The notes under the pieces were generated by a model, which saw nothing but the letters and a program-made list of their open reading frames with translations, made no database searches and was not told the origin of the DNA. The translations under genes were made by a program, and so were the position numbers. A stretch of 64,000 nucleotides of DNA from Streptomyces polyasparticus. Lineage in GTDB: Bacteria; Actinomycetota; Actinomycetes; Streptomycetales; Streptomycetaceae. The stretch spans positions 1 to 64,000 of the forward strand of contig NZ_JACTVJ010000005.1 in the NCBI RefSeq assembly GCF_014493765.1, given 5' to 3'. Below are positions 24,432 through 33,654 of the stretch, piece by piece. How positions within the stretch are numbered: position 1 is the first letter of the stretch; each line of letters starts with the position of its first letter.

Positions 24432-24705
24432 AGTACGGATTCGCCGCGCGCAGCCACGCCGCCTGGACGGGATCGCTGTCCGCCCGGTGCGGCCCGGTCT
24501 CGCCCACGACAAGCGGCACGCCCGTGCCCGGTCGTCGATCCAGGGGTCGAGGGTGCCGGCCCCGATCGCCGTGAGGTGCGCGGTGTCGCCGGCCGCCCAG
24601 GAGAGCATTGGGGTACGGTCGGCCGCGGGGTCGGTGCGCAGACGGTCCAGCGGCGGACACGGCGAGAGCGCCCGCGACGAAAGCACGTGGTGTGATGCCG
24701 TTCAT
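24432..24705 (-). pseudogene. Broken glycosidase-like secreted protein fragment
   Basis: A start at 24703-24705 (MNGITPRAFVAGALAVSAAG) looks like a signal peptide, but its frame then loses sense. A second minus-strand frame, offset by one frameshift, reads PMLSWAAGDTAHLTAIGAG and continues DPWIDDRARACR. That segment resembles the N-terminal part of GH26-like glycosidases, where a WGAGD-type motif precedes a D-x-W/I-x(3)-A stretch. At least one further frameshift follows, and the rest of a catalytic domain is missing at the serpin end. It reads as a decayed 5' remnant. The family call is tentative. Confidence 0.4.
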
Positions 24706-25057
24706 CGCCCGCCCCCGATCTCGATCAGTGCGAACTCCAGTGCCCGTAGGCGGCGTTCGGAGCACGCGTCCGTCACCGTCGCGCCCCACTGGGTGACCTC
24801 CGGTGTCTTGTCCCGGTATCCGCGGTTGCCACGCAGGGTGATGCGCCGGCTCGGGTGATCGCGTCGAGGACCCGGCGGCCGCCGGCTTCGCCCGCGCGGA
24901 CGCACTCGGCGTTCAGGACGAGCGGGACGGTCGCCTGACTCACCCCCGCGAACCGCGCCACGTCGGCCCGGTCACCCGGCCCGCCATGAATCCACCCCCT
25001 CGCGATCGCCATGCGCATAACAGGCTGCTGCGACAAGGCTGTTCGCCAAGGCCGCAT
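24702..25057 (-). pseudogene. Decayed LacI-type regulator fragment
   Basis: A minus-strand frame from about 25057 contains RADVARFAGVSQATVPLVLN followed by RRVLDAITRAG. This is a LacI-family helix-turn-helix and hinge; Pro replaces the usual Ser in TVSLVLN. After about residue 70 the frame no longer looks like a LacI protein. An overlapping frame reads SLRGNRG-like ITLRGNRGYRDKTPEVTQWG and runs to a stop at 24702, suggesting a frameshift and loss of the ligand domain. It is divergent from the intact LacI gene at 25382, with operator-like sites between them. Confidence 0.5.
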
Positions 25058-25108
25058 GGGCAGGGATGCTCATGGCTGCGGAGACGGGGTGTCAAGGGGC
25101 GCGCGGGC

Positions 25109-25144
25109 GTTATCCGCATAACTCGCGGCCGCTATCCGCATAGC
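25109..25144. promoter_or_regulatory. Two LacI-type operator palindromes
   Basis: GTTATCCGCATAAC (25109-25122) and GCTATCCGCATAGC (25131-25144) share the core TATCCGCATA and have perfect 5-base arms around CCGC. Their centres are 22 bases apart, about two helical turns. They are AT-rich islands in a GC-rich region, between the broken and intact LacI genes. A related half, GCGCATAAC, occurs near 25013. Confidence 0.6.
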
Positions 25145-25262
25145 TGCCGGGCGGCGGTCATGCCTCGCGACGGGTCACCGGAGGGCCTCGCCACGCGTCC
25201 ATCGCCTTCGCAGCCTGGCAACTTGCCCTGCGTAACCCCGCCGCGTCCGCCAGTGTTCGCCG

Positions 25263-25354
25263 CTAATCCGTATTACTCCTGCTGCAACACCCTTGACGCG
25301 GCGCGTGGTCCGCCCCTAGCTTCCTCGGCATCTGCTCCAAGCAATACGTATTAG
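25263..25354 (+). promoter_or_regulatory. Inverted pair of operators ahead of the LacI gene
   Basis: CTAATCCGTATTAC lies at 25263-25276, and CTAATACGTATTGC lies on the opposite strand at 25354-25341. Both fit CTAAT-N-CGTATT-N-C. The second contains the exact palindrome AATACGTATT and ends 27 bases before the LacI ATG, so binding there would block its own promoter. This architecture is expected for an autoregulated LacI protein that also controls the sugar operon downstream. Confidence 0.65.
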
Positions 25355-25381
25355 CCACTCTACGTGAGGGGTCTCCTTCCC

Positions 25382-26404
25382 ATGCCTCAGGCTCCCGGCC
25401 GGCTCACCCAGCGGGATATCGCACGGCTCGCGGGTGTCAGCCAGACCACGGTGTCGCTGGTGCTCAACAACCGGCCCGACGCGGCACGTATCGCGCCCGA
25501 GACGCGCGAGCGGGTGCTGCGGGTGATCCGGGAGACCGGGTACGCGGCGGACCCGCTGGCGCGCCGGATGCTCAAGCAGCTCAACCAGATCCTCGGCGTC
25601 TTCACGTACGAGCCGGTGTTCCCCTCGACGAGCGCCGACTTCTACTACCCGTTCCTGCGCGGGATCGAGGAGAGCGCCGAGCTGAGCGGCTGCGATCTGC
25701 TGCTCTTCACCAGCGCTCCGGTACAGGACGGGATCCGGCGGATCTTCCACGAGAACAACCGCCTGCGGGTGGCCGACGGCTGTGTCCTGCTCGGGCGGGC
25801 GATCCCGTCCGAGGAGCTCAGCCGGCTCGTCACCGAGGACTACCCCTTCGTCTGTGTCGGGCGGCGTGACGACGCGGACGGGCTGCCGGTGCCGTACGTC
25901 GGGGCCGACTATGTGGCGGCGACGGCCGAACAGGTCGACCGGGCACGAGAGTTGGGGCACGAGCGGTTCGCGTTCGTCGGTCCCGGTGCGGGTGCCGAGT
26001 CCTCGGCGGACCGTCTGGCGGGCTTCCGCAGGGCGGCGGGCGCGGACGCGCTCCATGTCGGCGTGGAGGTGCCGGAGCCCGCGGACCGTCTGGAGTGGAT
26101 CCTCGCCGCCGGGGCCACGGCGGTGTTCGTCGACTTCCTCGCCGATGCCGTCGAGCTCACCGAGGCGGCGGCCGCACGCGGCCTTCGCATCCCCGATGAC
26201 CTCTCGGTGATCGCGCTCGGCGACCCCACCACCCCGGTCGACGCCCCGCTCCGGTATACGGGCTTCACCATCCCCCGCCAGGAGATGGGCCGCCAGGCGG
26301 TCGAGCTCCTGACGGAGATGCTGCACGGCCAGGCGCAGGTCAGCCAGCGGCTGCTCGCCTGCCGGCCGGTCGAGGGCGAGACGCTCGCCCCGCCGCGCCG
26401 CTGA
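25382..26404 (+). CDS. LacI-family transcriptional regulator of the sugar operon
   Basis: A 340-residue repressor. The HTH is at residues 8-30 (LTQRDIARLAGVSQTTVSLV), followed by the hinge LARRMLKQLNQILGVFTYEP. The periplasmic-binding-protein-like sugar domain runs to about 335, with PFVCVGRRDDADG and the dimer segment IPDDLSVIALGD. It is co-directional with the flavoprotein and ABC importer genes that follow 86 bases downstream, and is the likely sensor of the imported sugar. The ATG at 25382 was preferred to a GTG at 25364, since the HTH alignment starts a few residues after it. Operator-like palindromes sit just upstream, so autoregulation is probable. Confidence 0.93.
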   Translation: MPQAPGRLTQRDIARLAGVSQTTVSLVLNNRPDAARIAPETRERVLRVIRETGYAADPLARRMLKQLNQILGVFTYEPVFPSTSADFYYPFLRGIEESAELSGCDLLLFTSAPVQDGIRRIFHENNRLRVADGCVLLGRAIPSEELSRLVTEDYPFVCVGRRDDADGLPVPYVGADYVAATAEQVDRARELGHERFAFVGPGAGAESSADRLAGFRRAAGADALHVGVEVPEPADRLEWILAAGATAVFVDFLADAVELTEAAAARGLRIPDDLSVIALGDPTTPVDAPLRYTGFTIPRQEMGRQAVELLTEMLHGQAQVSQRLLACRPVEGETLAPPRR

Positions 26405-26482
26405 ACCACCCCGGGCTGAAGATCGGCTCCCTTCCGCACGGCTGAACCACCCCAGCTCCAGATCGACTTCCTTCCGCACAAA
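26401..26482. repeat. 41-bp direct duplication covering the LacI stop codon
   Basis: CTGAACCACCCC starts at 26401 and again at 26442. The two 41-bp units (26401-26441 and 26442-26482) also share GATCG, CTTCCGCAC and flanking bases, with about 80 percent match. The first includes the LacI TGA stop (26402-26404); the second ends in the AAAGGAGA ribosome site of the next gene. Confidence 0.75.
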
Positions 26483-26490
26483 GGAGACCC

Positions 26491-28086
26491 ATGCAAGCGG
26501 ACGTCCTCGTCATAGGCGGCGGCACCGGCGGAGTCGCGGCGGCGCTCGGTGCGCTGCGGGCCGGCCGGAGCGTGCTGCTCACCGAGGAGTACGACTGGCT
26601 CGGCGGCCAGCTCACCAGCCAGGCCGTGCCGCCGGACGAGCACACCTGGATCGAGCAGTTCGGCGCGACCGCCTCGTACCGCTCCCTGCGGGAAGGCGTC
26701 CGGGACTACTACCGGCGCCACTACCCGCTCACGGAGGCGGCCCGCGCCCGCCGGGACCTCAACCCCGGTGCGGGGTACGTCAGCCGGCTGTGCCACGAGC
26801 CCCGCGTCTCGGTCGCCGTGATCGACGCGATGCTCGCGCCGTACCGCGGCTCGGGCCGCCTGACCGTGCTGCAGCCCTACCGTCCGGTTGCCGCCGAGAC
26901 GGACGGCGACCGGGTCACGTCGGTGACCGTCGAGCACCGCGACACGGGTGAGCGCCTGACGCTCACCGGGTCCTATGTGCTCGACGCGACCGAGACCGGT
27001 GAACTGCTTCCGCTCACCGGCACGGAGTACGTCACCGGGTTCGAGGCCCAGTCCGACACCGGGGAGCCCAGCGCACCGGACGAGGCGCAGCCGCTCAATC
27101 TGCAGGCGGTCTCGTACTGCTTCGCCCTCGACCACGTCGACGGCGACCACACCATCGACAAGCCGGCCTCGTACGACTTCTGGCGCACGTACCAACCCTC
27201 CTTCTGGGGCGCGCCGTTGCTCTCCTTCCGCGCGCCGCACCCGCGCACCCTTGAGGTCGTCGAGCGCGGCTTCACACCCAACCCCGGGGACGATCCGCTG
27301 TCGGTGGTCGCGGACCAGCGGGTCAGCGGCGGGGACATGAATCTGTGGACGTTCCGGCGGATCGCGGCGCGCGAGATGTTCACGCCGGGCGCGTACGAGA
27401 GCGACATCACGCTGGTCAACTGGCCGATGATCGACTACCTGGAGGGTCCGGCGATCGAAGTGCCGGACGCAGACCGGCACTTGGCGCGGGCCAAGGAGCT
27501 GTCGTTCTCGATGCTGTACTGGATGCAGACGGAGGCCCCGCGCGCCGACGGCGGCACCGGCTTCCCCGGTCTGCGGCTGCGTGGTGACGTCACCGGTTCG
27601 AAGGACGGACTCGCGCAGGCCCCGTACCACCGTGAATCGCGCCGTATCCAGGCCGAGTACACGGTCGTCGAGCAGGATCTGTCGCTCGATGTGCGCGGCG
27701 GCAAGGGCGCCGTGAACTACCTCGACTCGGTCGGCATCGGCATGTACCGGATCGATCTGCACCCTTCGACCGGCGGCGACAACTACATCGACGTGCCCTC
27801 CAGTCCGTTCGAGATCCCGTTGGGCGCGCTGATCCCGCAGCGCGTGGAGAACCTCCTGCCGGCGTCGAAGAACCTCGGCACCACGCACATCACCAATGGC
27901 TGCTACCGGCTGCACCCCGTCGAGTGGAACATCGGCGAGGCCGCAGGTCTGCTCGCGGCCCACTGCGTCGAGCACGGGCTGAGCCCGCGCGCCGTGCGCA
28001 ACTCCCCCGAACGGCTCGAGACCTTCCAGCGTCTGCTCACCTCGCACGGTGTGGAGCTGCGCTGGCCCGACATCAGCGGCTACTGA
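26491..28086 (+). CDS. FAD-dependent oxidoreductase (FAD_oxidored family)
   Basis: A 531-residue flavoprotein. The dinucleotide motif is at the N-terminus, DVLVIGGGTGGVAAALGALR, with LLTEEYDWLGGQLTSQ placing the second contact. A long insertion follows. The C-terminal FAD segment is NLLPASKNLGTTHITNGCYR with HPVEWNIGEAAG. This is the PF12831 type, often found beside sugar importers and glycosidases, where it may oxidise a sugar or a sugar-derived compound. It starts the operon: an AAAGGAGA site, then 15 bases to the binding-protein gene. The reaction is not known. There is no signal peptide, so it acts in the cytosol after import. Confidence 0.85.
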   Translation: MQADVLVIGGGTGGVAAALGALRAGRSVLLTEEYDWLGGQLTSQAVPPDEHTWIEQFGATASYRSLREGVRDYYRRHYPLTEAARARRDLNPGAGYVSRLCHEPRVSVAVIDAMLAPYRGSGRLTVLQPYRPVAAETDGDRVTSVTVEHRDTGERLTLTGSYVLDATETGELLPLTGTEYVTGFEAQSDTGEPSAPDEAQPLNLQAVSYCFALDHVDGDHTIDKPASYDFWRTYQPSFWGAPLLSFRAPHPRTLEVVERGFTPNPGDDPLSVVADQRVSGGDMNLWTFRRIAAREMFTPGAYESDITLVNWPMIDYLEGPAIEVPDADRHLARAKELSFSMLYWMQTEAPRADGGTGFPGLRLRGDVTGSKDGLAQAPYHRESRRIQAEYTVVEQDLSLDVRGGKGAVNYLDSVGIGMYRIDLHPSTGGDNYIDVPSSPFEIPLGALIPQRVENLLPASKNLGTTHITNGCYRLHPVEWNIGEAAGLLAAHCVEHGLSPRAVRNSPERLETFQRLLTSHGVELRWPDISGY

Positions 28087-28101
28087 TCAGGAGCACCTCC
28101 C

Positions 28102-29361
28102 ATGCGCAAGCAGACCCGCATCTCGCTCACCGCACTCGCCGCCGCCTCGGTCCTGGCGCTCACCGCCTGCGGCGGTGGATCCGGCACCGCGTCCGACGGT
28201 CCGGTGAACCTCCGGATGACCGTCTGGTCCGGCTCCCCCGAGCACATGAAGCTGCTCAACGGGATCGCCGACGAGTACCGCAAGGCGCACCCGGACGTGA
28301 AGTCCATCAAGTTCGACGTGCTGCCCCTTGAGAACTACACGACGACCCTCACCACGCAGATAGCCGGCGGCAAGTCACCGGACCTGGCGTGGATCTTCGA
28401 GAACTCGGCGGCGGACTTCGTCTCCTCGGGCGCGCTCGCCGAGGTGAACCTCAAGGACGAGAAGGATGTCCTGCCGTCCGCGAAGAAGATCTGGGAGCAG
28501 GACGGCAAGCTGTACGCCTACCCGTTCTCCACCTCGCCGTTCGGGGTGTTCGTGAACACGGACATGCTGAAGGAGGCCGGCCAGCCCACACCGGCCGAGC
28601 TGATCGCGCAGGGCAAGTGGAACTGGGACAAGGTGTCCGAGCTCGGCGCCGCGGTGCACGACAAGACCGGCAAGACGGGCATGGTGATCCGCGACTTCGA
28701 CTACAAGATGTGGGACAACCTCGCCCAGTACTGGGGCGGTTGGGGCGCGGAAGCCTGGAGCGAGGACGGGAAGACCTGCGGCTTCGACAAGCCCGAGATG
28801 GTCGCGGCGATGACCTCGCTGCACAAGGCGGTCTTCGAGGACGAGTCGATGCTCGCCCCGGGCACGAGCGCCGACTTCTTCGCCGGTGAGTCCGCGATGA
28901 CCGTCACCCAGATGAGCCGGGCCTCGCTGCTCGGCGACAAGTTCAAGTGGGACTTCGTCCCGCTGCCCGAGGGCCCCAAGGGCGAGTACGACGTGATCGG
29001 GCAGGCCGGTATCGCACGCCTCGCCAAGAGCGCGCACCCCGAAGAGGCCGACGGCTTCCTGGAGTTCCTGACCAACAAGGACAACTCCGCCAAGCTCGGC
29101 GCCTACTTCCCGCAGGCCCGCAGCTCCCAGCTCGACGCCGCGACCCTCGCCAAGTCGAACCCGAAGCTGAGCGAGAAGCAGCTGTCGGACGTGGTGATCG
29201 ACGGTATCCAGAAGGGCAAGGTCAAGCCCGTCCACAGCGGACAGGCGGAGATCAACGACGCGGTACGCGGCGCCCTGGACCCGCTGTGGAAGAAGGACGC
29301 GGACGTGGCGAAGGTGCTGCAGGGCGTCTGCACGGCGATCAACCCGCTCCTGGAGCAGTGA
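28102..29361 (+). CDS. Sugar ABC transporter substrate-binding lipoprotein
   Basis: A 419-residue solute-binding protein. The signal peptide ends in a lipobox, SVLALTACGGG, so the mature protein is anchored through Cys near residue 23. The rest has the family-1 (carbohydrate) binding fold: VNLRMTVWSGSPEHMKLLNG, GGKSPDLAWIFENSAADFVS and a C-terminal clamp. Trp-rich patches (MWDNLAQYWGGWGAEAW) could stack on a sugar. It lies between the flavoprotein and permease genes, so these are one operon under the LacI repressor. Ligand class is inferred as a sugar or glycoside; the exact one cannot be read. Confidence 0.92.
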   Translation: MRKQTRISLTALAAASVLALTACGGGSGTASDGPVNLRMTVWSGSPEHMKLLNGIADEYRKAHPDVKSIKFDVLPLENYTTTLTTQIAGGKSPDLAWIFENSAADFVSSGALAEVNLKDEKDVLPSAKKIWEQDGKLYAYPFSTSPFGVFVNTDMLKEAGQPTPAELIAQGKWNWDKVSELGAAVHDKTGKTGMVIRDFDYKMWDNLAQYWGGWGAEAWSEDGKTCGFDKPEMVAAMTSLHKAVFEDESMLAPGTSADFFAGESAMTVTQMSRASLLGDKFKWDFVPLPEGPKGEYDVIGQAGIARLAKSAHPEEADGFLEFLTNKDNSAKLGAYFPQARSSQLDAATLAKSNPKLSEKQLSDVVIDGIQKGKVKPVHSGQAEINDAVRGALDPLWKKDADVAKVLQGVCTAINPLLEQ

Positions 29362-29368
29362 GTCCCTG

Positions 29369-30334
29369 ATGAAGACCCTCGAACGACCCCGCACCCCCGC
29401 CGCCGGTCGGTCCGGCGGCGGGGCGGGCGGGCGGCCCCGTACCGAGAAGCCGTTCTGGACCGCGCGGCGCCGTGACCAGCTGGCCGGCTGGCTCTTCATC
29501 GCCCCGCAGCTGATCGGCTCGGTCCTCTTCGTCCTGATCCCGCTCGGCCTGGTCGTCTGGTACAGCTTCCACGAGTGGAACGTGCTCGCCGGCACCTTCC
29601 ACTCGGTGGGCGGCGACAACTACCAGAAGCTGCTCGACGATCCGAAGCTGCCGGGCGTCCTCAAGTCCACCGCGCTCTTCTCCATCGGGCTCGTCGTCCT
29701 CAACCTGACGCTCGCCCTGGCACTCGCGGTGCTGCTCAACCAGAAGCTGCGCGGCAGCGTGTTCTTCCGCACCCTGTTCTTCTCGCCGGTGGTCGTCTCG
29801 CTGGTCGCGTGGACCATCGTCTGGGGCTTCCTGCTGCAGAAGAACGGCGGCATCAACGCGGGACTCGACCTCTTCGGCGTCGAGGGCCCCAACTGGCTGC
29901 GCAGCGAGGGCACTTCCATGGCCTCGGTCATCGTCGTCCAGGTCTTCAAGAACGTCGGCCTGAACATGGTGCTCTTCCTCGCCGCGCTCCAAGGCGTACC
30001 GAAGGAGCTCTACGAGGCGGCCACGATGGACGGCGCCGGGCGCCGGCGGCAGTTCTGGCGGATCACGATGCCGATGATCAGCCCGACGGTGCTGCTCACC
30101 TCGATCATCACGGTGGTCGGCTCGCTCCAGGTGTTCGCGCAGATCGCGGTGCTCACGCAGGGCGGGCCCAACAGCTCCACCACGGTCCTCGTCTACTACC
30201 TGTACCAACAGGCCTTCAAGTTCCACCACTTCGGATACGGCGCCACGCTCTCGGTTCTCCTCTTCGTGATCGTGCTCGTGCTCACCGTGATCCAGTGGCA
30301 GATGCGCAAGAAGTGGGTCTTCCATGAGTCGTAA
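29369..30334 (+). CDS. Sugar ABC transporter permease, MalF type
   Basis: A 321-residue inner-membrane permease with a polar N-terminal tail of about 30 residues and six hydrophobic helices. The EAA loop that docks the ATPase is YEAATMDGAGRRRQFWRITM near residue 215. The first helix is LAGWLFIAPQLIGSVLFVLI. It is the partner of the following permease, which it overlaps by 11 bases. No ATPase gene is in the operon or window. In Streptomyces such importers are commonly energised by the shared ATPase MsiK, which I take to apply here. Confidence 0.92.
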   Translation: MKTLERPRTPAAGRSGGGAGGRPRTEKPFWTARRRDQLAGWLFIAPQLIGSVLFVLIPLGLVVWYSFHEWNVLAGTFHSVGGDNYQKLLDDPKLPGVLKSTALFSIGLVVLNLTLALALAVLLNQKLRGSVFFRTLFFSPVVVSLVAWTIVWGFLLQKNGGINAGLDLFGVEGPNWLRSEGTSMASVIVVQVFKNVGLNMVLFLAALQGVPKELYEAATMDGAGRRRQFWRITMPMISPTVLLTSIITVVGSLQVFAQIAVLTQGGPNSSTTVLVYYLYQQAFKFHHFGYGATLSVLLFVIVLVLTVIQWQMRKKWVFHES

Positions 30335-31163
30335 GCTCTCGCCCCGCGCCAAGCTCGTGCTCTACGGGGTGCTGCTCGTCCTGTGCATCCCGTTCGTGTT
30401 CCCGACCTGGTGGATGGCCAGCTCGTCCTTCAAGCCGGTGAGCGAGGTGTTCGCCTTCCCGCCGTCGATCCTGCCGGCGAGTCCGACGGCTTCCGCGTAC
30501 GAGAAGGTCTTCGAGCTGCAGCCGTTCGGGCAACAGTACTTCAACAGCATGTACATCGCTGTGGTCGTGACGATCGGCACGCTGATCGTGTCGTCGATGG
30601 CCGGCTACGCCTTCGCCCGGATCCGCTTCCGCGGCCAGAACGTGGTCTTCCTGGTCGTCCTGACCGGCCTGCTGATCCCCAGCGAGGTCACGATCGTCCC
30701 GCTGTTCCAGATGTTCAACGGCTGGGGCATGGTCGACACGCACTGGCCGCTGATCCTGGTGCCCATCCTGGGCGCGCCGAGCGTGCTCGCGACCTTCATC
30801 ATGCGGCAGTTCTTCCTCGCGCTGCCGGGCGAGCTGGAGGAGGCGGCCCGGATGGACGGTCTCGGCCGTTTCGCCATCTACTGGCGGATCGCGATGCCGC
30901 TGGCCCGCCCTGCGCTGGCCGCGGTGGCGATCTTCACCTTCCTGCACAGCTGGAACTTGTACCTGGAGCCGATCGTCTATCTGACGACCCCGGAGATGTT
31001 CACGCTGCCGCAGGCGCTGACGCAGTACGTGGACGCGTACGGCGGTCCGATGTGGAACGTGCAGCTGGCCGCGGCCTCGCTGACGGCGTTCCCGGTGCTC
31101 GCGGTGTTCGTGTTCGCGCAGCGGCAGTTCGTGGAAGGGCTGGCGCATACGGGGCTGAAGTGA
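30324..31163 (+). CDS. Sugar ABC transporter permease, MalG type
   Basis: A 279-residue permease with six membrane segments. The EAA loop is EEAARMDGLGRFAIYWRIAM near residue 180, followed by LARPALAAVAIFTFLHSWNL. Periplasmic/first-loop residues LPASPTASAYEKVFELQPFG fit the MalG-like family. The ATG overlaps the end of the MalF-type gene, which gives translational coupling. It is the last gene of the operon; a strong hairpin follows 15 bases later. Confidence 0.92.
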   Translation: MSRKLSPRAKLVLYGVLLVLCIPFVFPTWWMASSSFKPVSEVFAFPPSILPASPTASAYEKVFELQPFGQQYFNSMYIAVVVTIGTLIVSSMAGYAFARIRFRGQNVVFLVVLTGLLIPSEVTIVPLFQMFNGWGMVDTHWPLILVPILGAPSVLATFIMRQFFLALPGELEEAARMDGLGRFAIYWRIAMPLARPALAAVAIFTFLHSWNLYLEPIVYLTTPEMFTLPQALTQYVDAYGGPMWNVQLAAASLTAFPVLAVFVFAQRQFVEGLAHTGLK

Positions 31164-31177
31164 CGGGGTCCTGAACC

Positions 31178-31214
31178 ACCGGCGCGCATCGCTGTGGGGG
31201 CGGTGCGCGCCGGT
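31178..31214. terminator. Bidirectional hairpin between sugar operon and enolase
   Basis: ACCGGCGCGCA (31178-31188) pairs perfectly with TGCGCGCCGGT (31204-31214), an 11-bp GC-rich stem with a 15-base loop. It is placed in the 74-bp gap between convergent genes, so it can end transcription from both sides. Confidence 0.8.
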
Positions 31215-31237
31215 CCGTGTTCACCTACCGCTCGGGG

Positions 31238-32635
<1,398 letters not shown>

Positions 32636-32637
32636 CT

Positions 32638-32702
32638 ACAGCATTGCTGTACAGTTTCGCTGTTCAGTTGTGCTGTGCAGTTCGGCTGCACAGCTTCGCT
32701 GC
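32638..32702. promoter_or_regulatory. Five tandem 13-bp operator-like repeats
   Basis: Five contiguous 13-bp units fill 32638-32702: ACAGCATTGCTGT, ACAGTTTCGCTGT, TCAGTTGTGCTGT, GCAGTTCGGCTGC and ACAGCTTCGCTGC. Each has the dyad (A/G/T)CAG-N5-CTG(T/C). They lie between divergent eno and marR, ending 23 bases before the MarR start. The AT content is far above the surroundings. A head-to-tail array of palindromes with a 13-bp period suggests cooperative binding by the MarR protein. Confidence 0.7.
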
Positions 32703-32725
32703 CGATCACCGGGTTAAGCTGGGGC

Positions 32726-33148
32726 ATGCCCACCCCGGAATCCGCCGCGCTCGCGGCCGAGCTGCGCACCGCGATGGGCAAGCTCGCGCGGCGCGTCAAG
32801 CACGAGGACCGGATCCCGCTCGGCCAGGTGGCCGTGCTCGGCGCCCTCGACCGCGACGGTGCGATGACCACCAGCGATCTCGCCGCCGACCAGCGCGTAC
32901 GTCCGCAGTCCATGGCGCGGGCCGTGGGGCTGCTCATGGAGCAGGGGCACATCACGCGCCGCGCGCACCCCACGGACAAGCGCAAGTCCCTGGTCGAGCT
33001 GACGCCTGCGGGGCGGGCCGCCCTGGAGGCGGAGCGCGGCCGCAGGGCGGGCTGGCTCGCCCAGGCGATCGAGGGCGAACTCTCCGCGGCGGAACGGGAG
33101 TCGCTGGCCCGCACGGTGACCTTGCTCAACCGCCTCGCGGCGCGCTGA
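32726..33148 (+). CDS. MarR-family transcriptional regulator
   Basis: A 140-residue winged-helix regulator. The core reads LGQVAVLGALDRDGAMTTSD, LAADQRVRPQSMARAVGLLM and the wing RRAHPTDKRKSLVELTPAGR. Length is typical. The ATG at 32726 was chosen since the conserved helix 1 (ALAAELRTAMGKLARRV) begins there; the upstream frame from 32594 runs through the repeat array. It is divergent from the enolase gene, so it likely represses itself and perhaps eno. The ligand is unknown. Confidence 0.9.
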   Translation: MPTPESAALAAELRTAMGKLARRVKHEDRIPLGQVAVLGALDRDGAMTTSDLAADQRVRPQSMARAVGLLMEQGHITRRAHPTDKRKSLVELTPAGRAALEAERGRRAGWLAQAIEGELSAAERESLARTVTLLNRLAAR

Positions 33149-33150
33149 GG

Positions 33151-33166
33151 CCGGCCACGTGGCCGG
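33151..33166. terminator. Short palindrome between convergent genes
   Basis: CCGGCCACGTGGCCGG is a perfect 16-base palindrome filling the 18-base gap between the MarR stop and the stop of the DUF6578 gene. As a hairpin it has six pairs and a four-base loop, so it is a weak bidirectional terminator candidate. Confidence 0.4.
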
Positions 33167-33541
33167 TCATTCCGGTTCCACCTGTACGAGGTATCCGACG
33201 AACCTGGCCTCCCCCAGGTCCTCCACCCACTGCTCCGCCTCACTCACCGGGGTGAGTGTCCCGCTGCCCGGCACCGCGTGCCGCGTACCGTCGTGCGCGG
33301 GCGCGTAGCGGCAGTGCGCGTACCGGATGCCGACCACCCTGCCGGTGGCCCGATGTCCCGTCGCCGGATCCACGTCGCCGTGGTGCCCCTCGGCCGCGTC
33401 CACCTCCCCGGCGGCCTGCGGACCGAGCACGTCGGCCAGCCACGTGCGGTCCGGCTCGCGCACCGCCCAGTCGACCCGGTCCCCGATACGGAAAGGAGTA
33501 CCGCAGCACTCCATCTGCCAGCTGTCCATCCAGACCGTCAT
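33167..33541 (-). CDS. DUF6578-type small protein
   Basis: A 124-residue soluble protein. The N-terminus TVWMDSWQMECCGTPFRIGD with a Cys-Cys pair, followed by VDWAVREPDRTWLADVLG, matches a Streptomyces family I know as DUF6578. The middle has a His/Asp-rich stretch, DAAEGHHGDVDPATGHRATG, that could bind metal. The C-terminus, EDLGEARFVGYLVQVE, is a plausible beta strand. Function is unknown. ATG at 33539-33541 is preferred over 33550, three codons upstream. Confidence 0.75.
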   Translation of the reverse strand: MTVWMDSWQMECCGTPFRIGDRVDWAVREPDRTWLADVLGPQAAGEVDAAEGHHGDVDPATGHRATGRVVGIRYAHCRYAPAHDGTRHAVPGSGTLTPVSEAEQWVEDLGEARFVGYLVQVEPE

Positions 33542-33654
33542 GGCGCCCATGGAACGTGTCTACCGCGCGGCGGTGTCGCGGACACCGCTGCCGCGCGGCC
33601 GCGCACGGAAATCCGCTGGCCCCGGCGGCCCGTGGGCGAGAAGAATCTCCGGGC

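Noticed and set aside
24432-25381. Insertion sequence or phage remnant
   Set aside because: No terminal repeats, transposase or integrase motif is visible; the region reads as decayed regulator and enzyme fragments.
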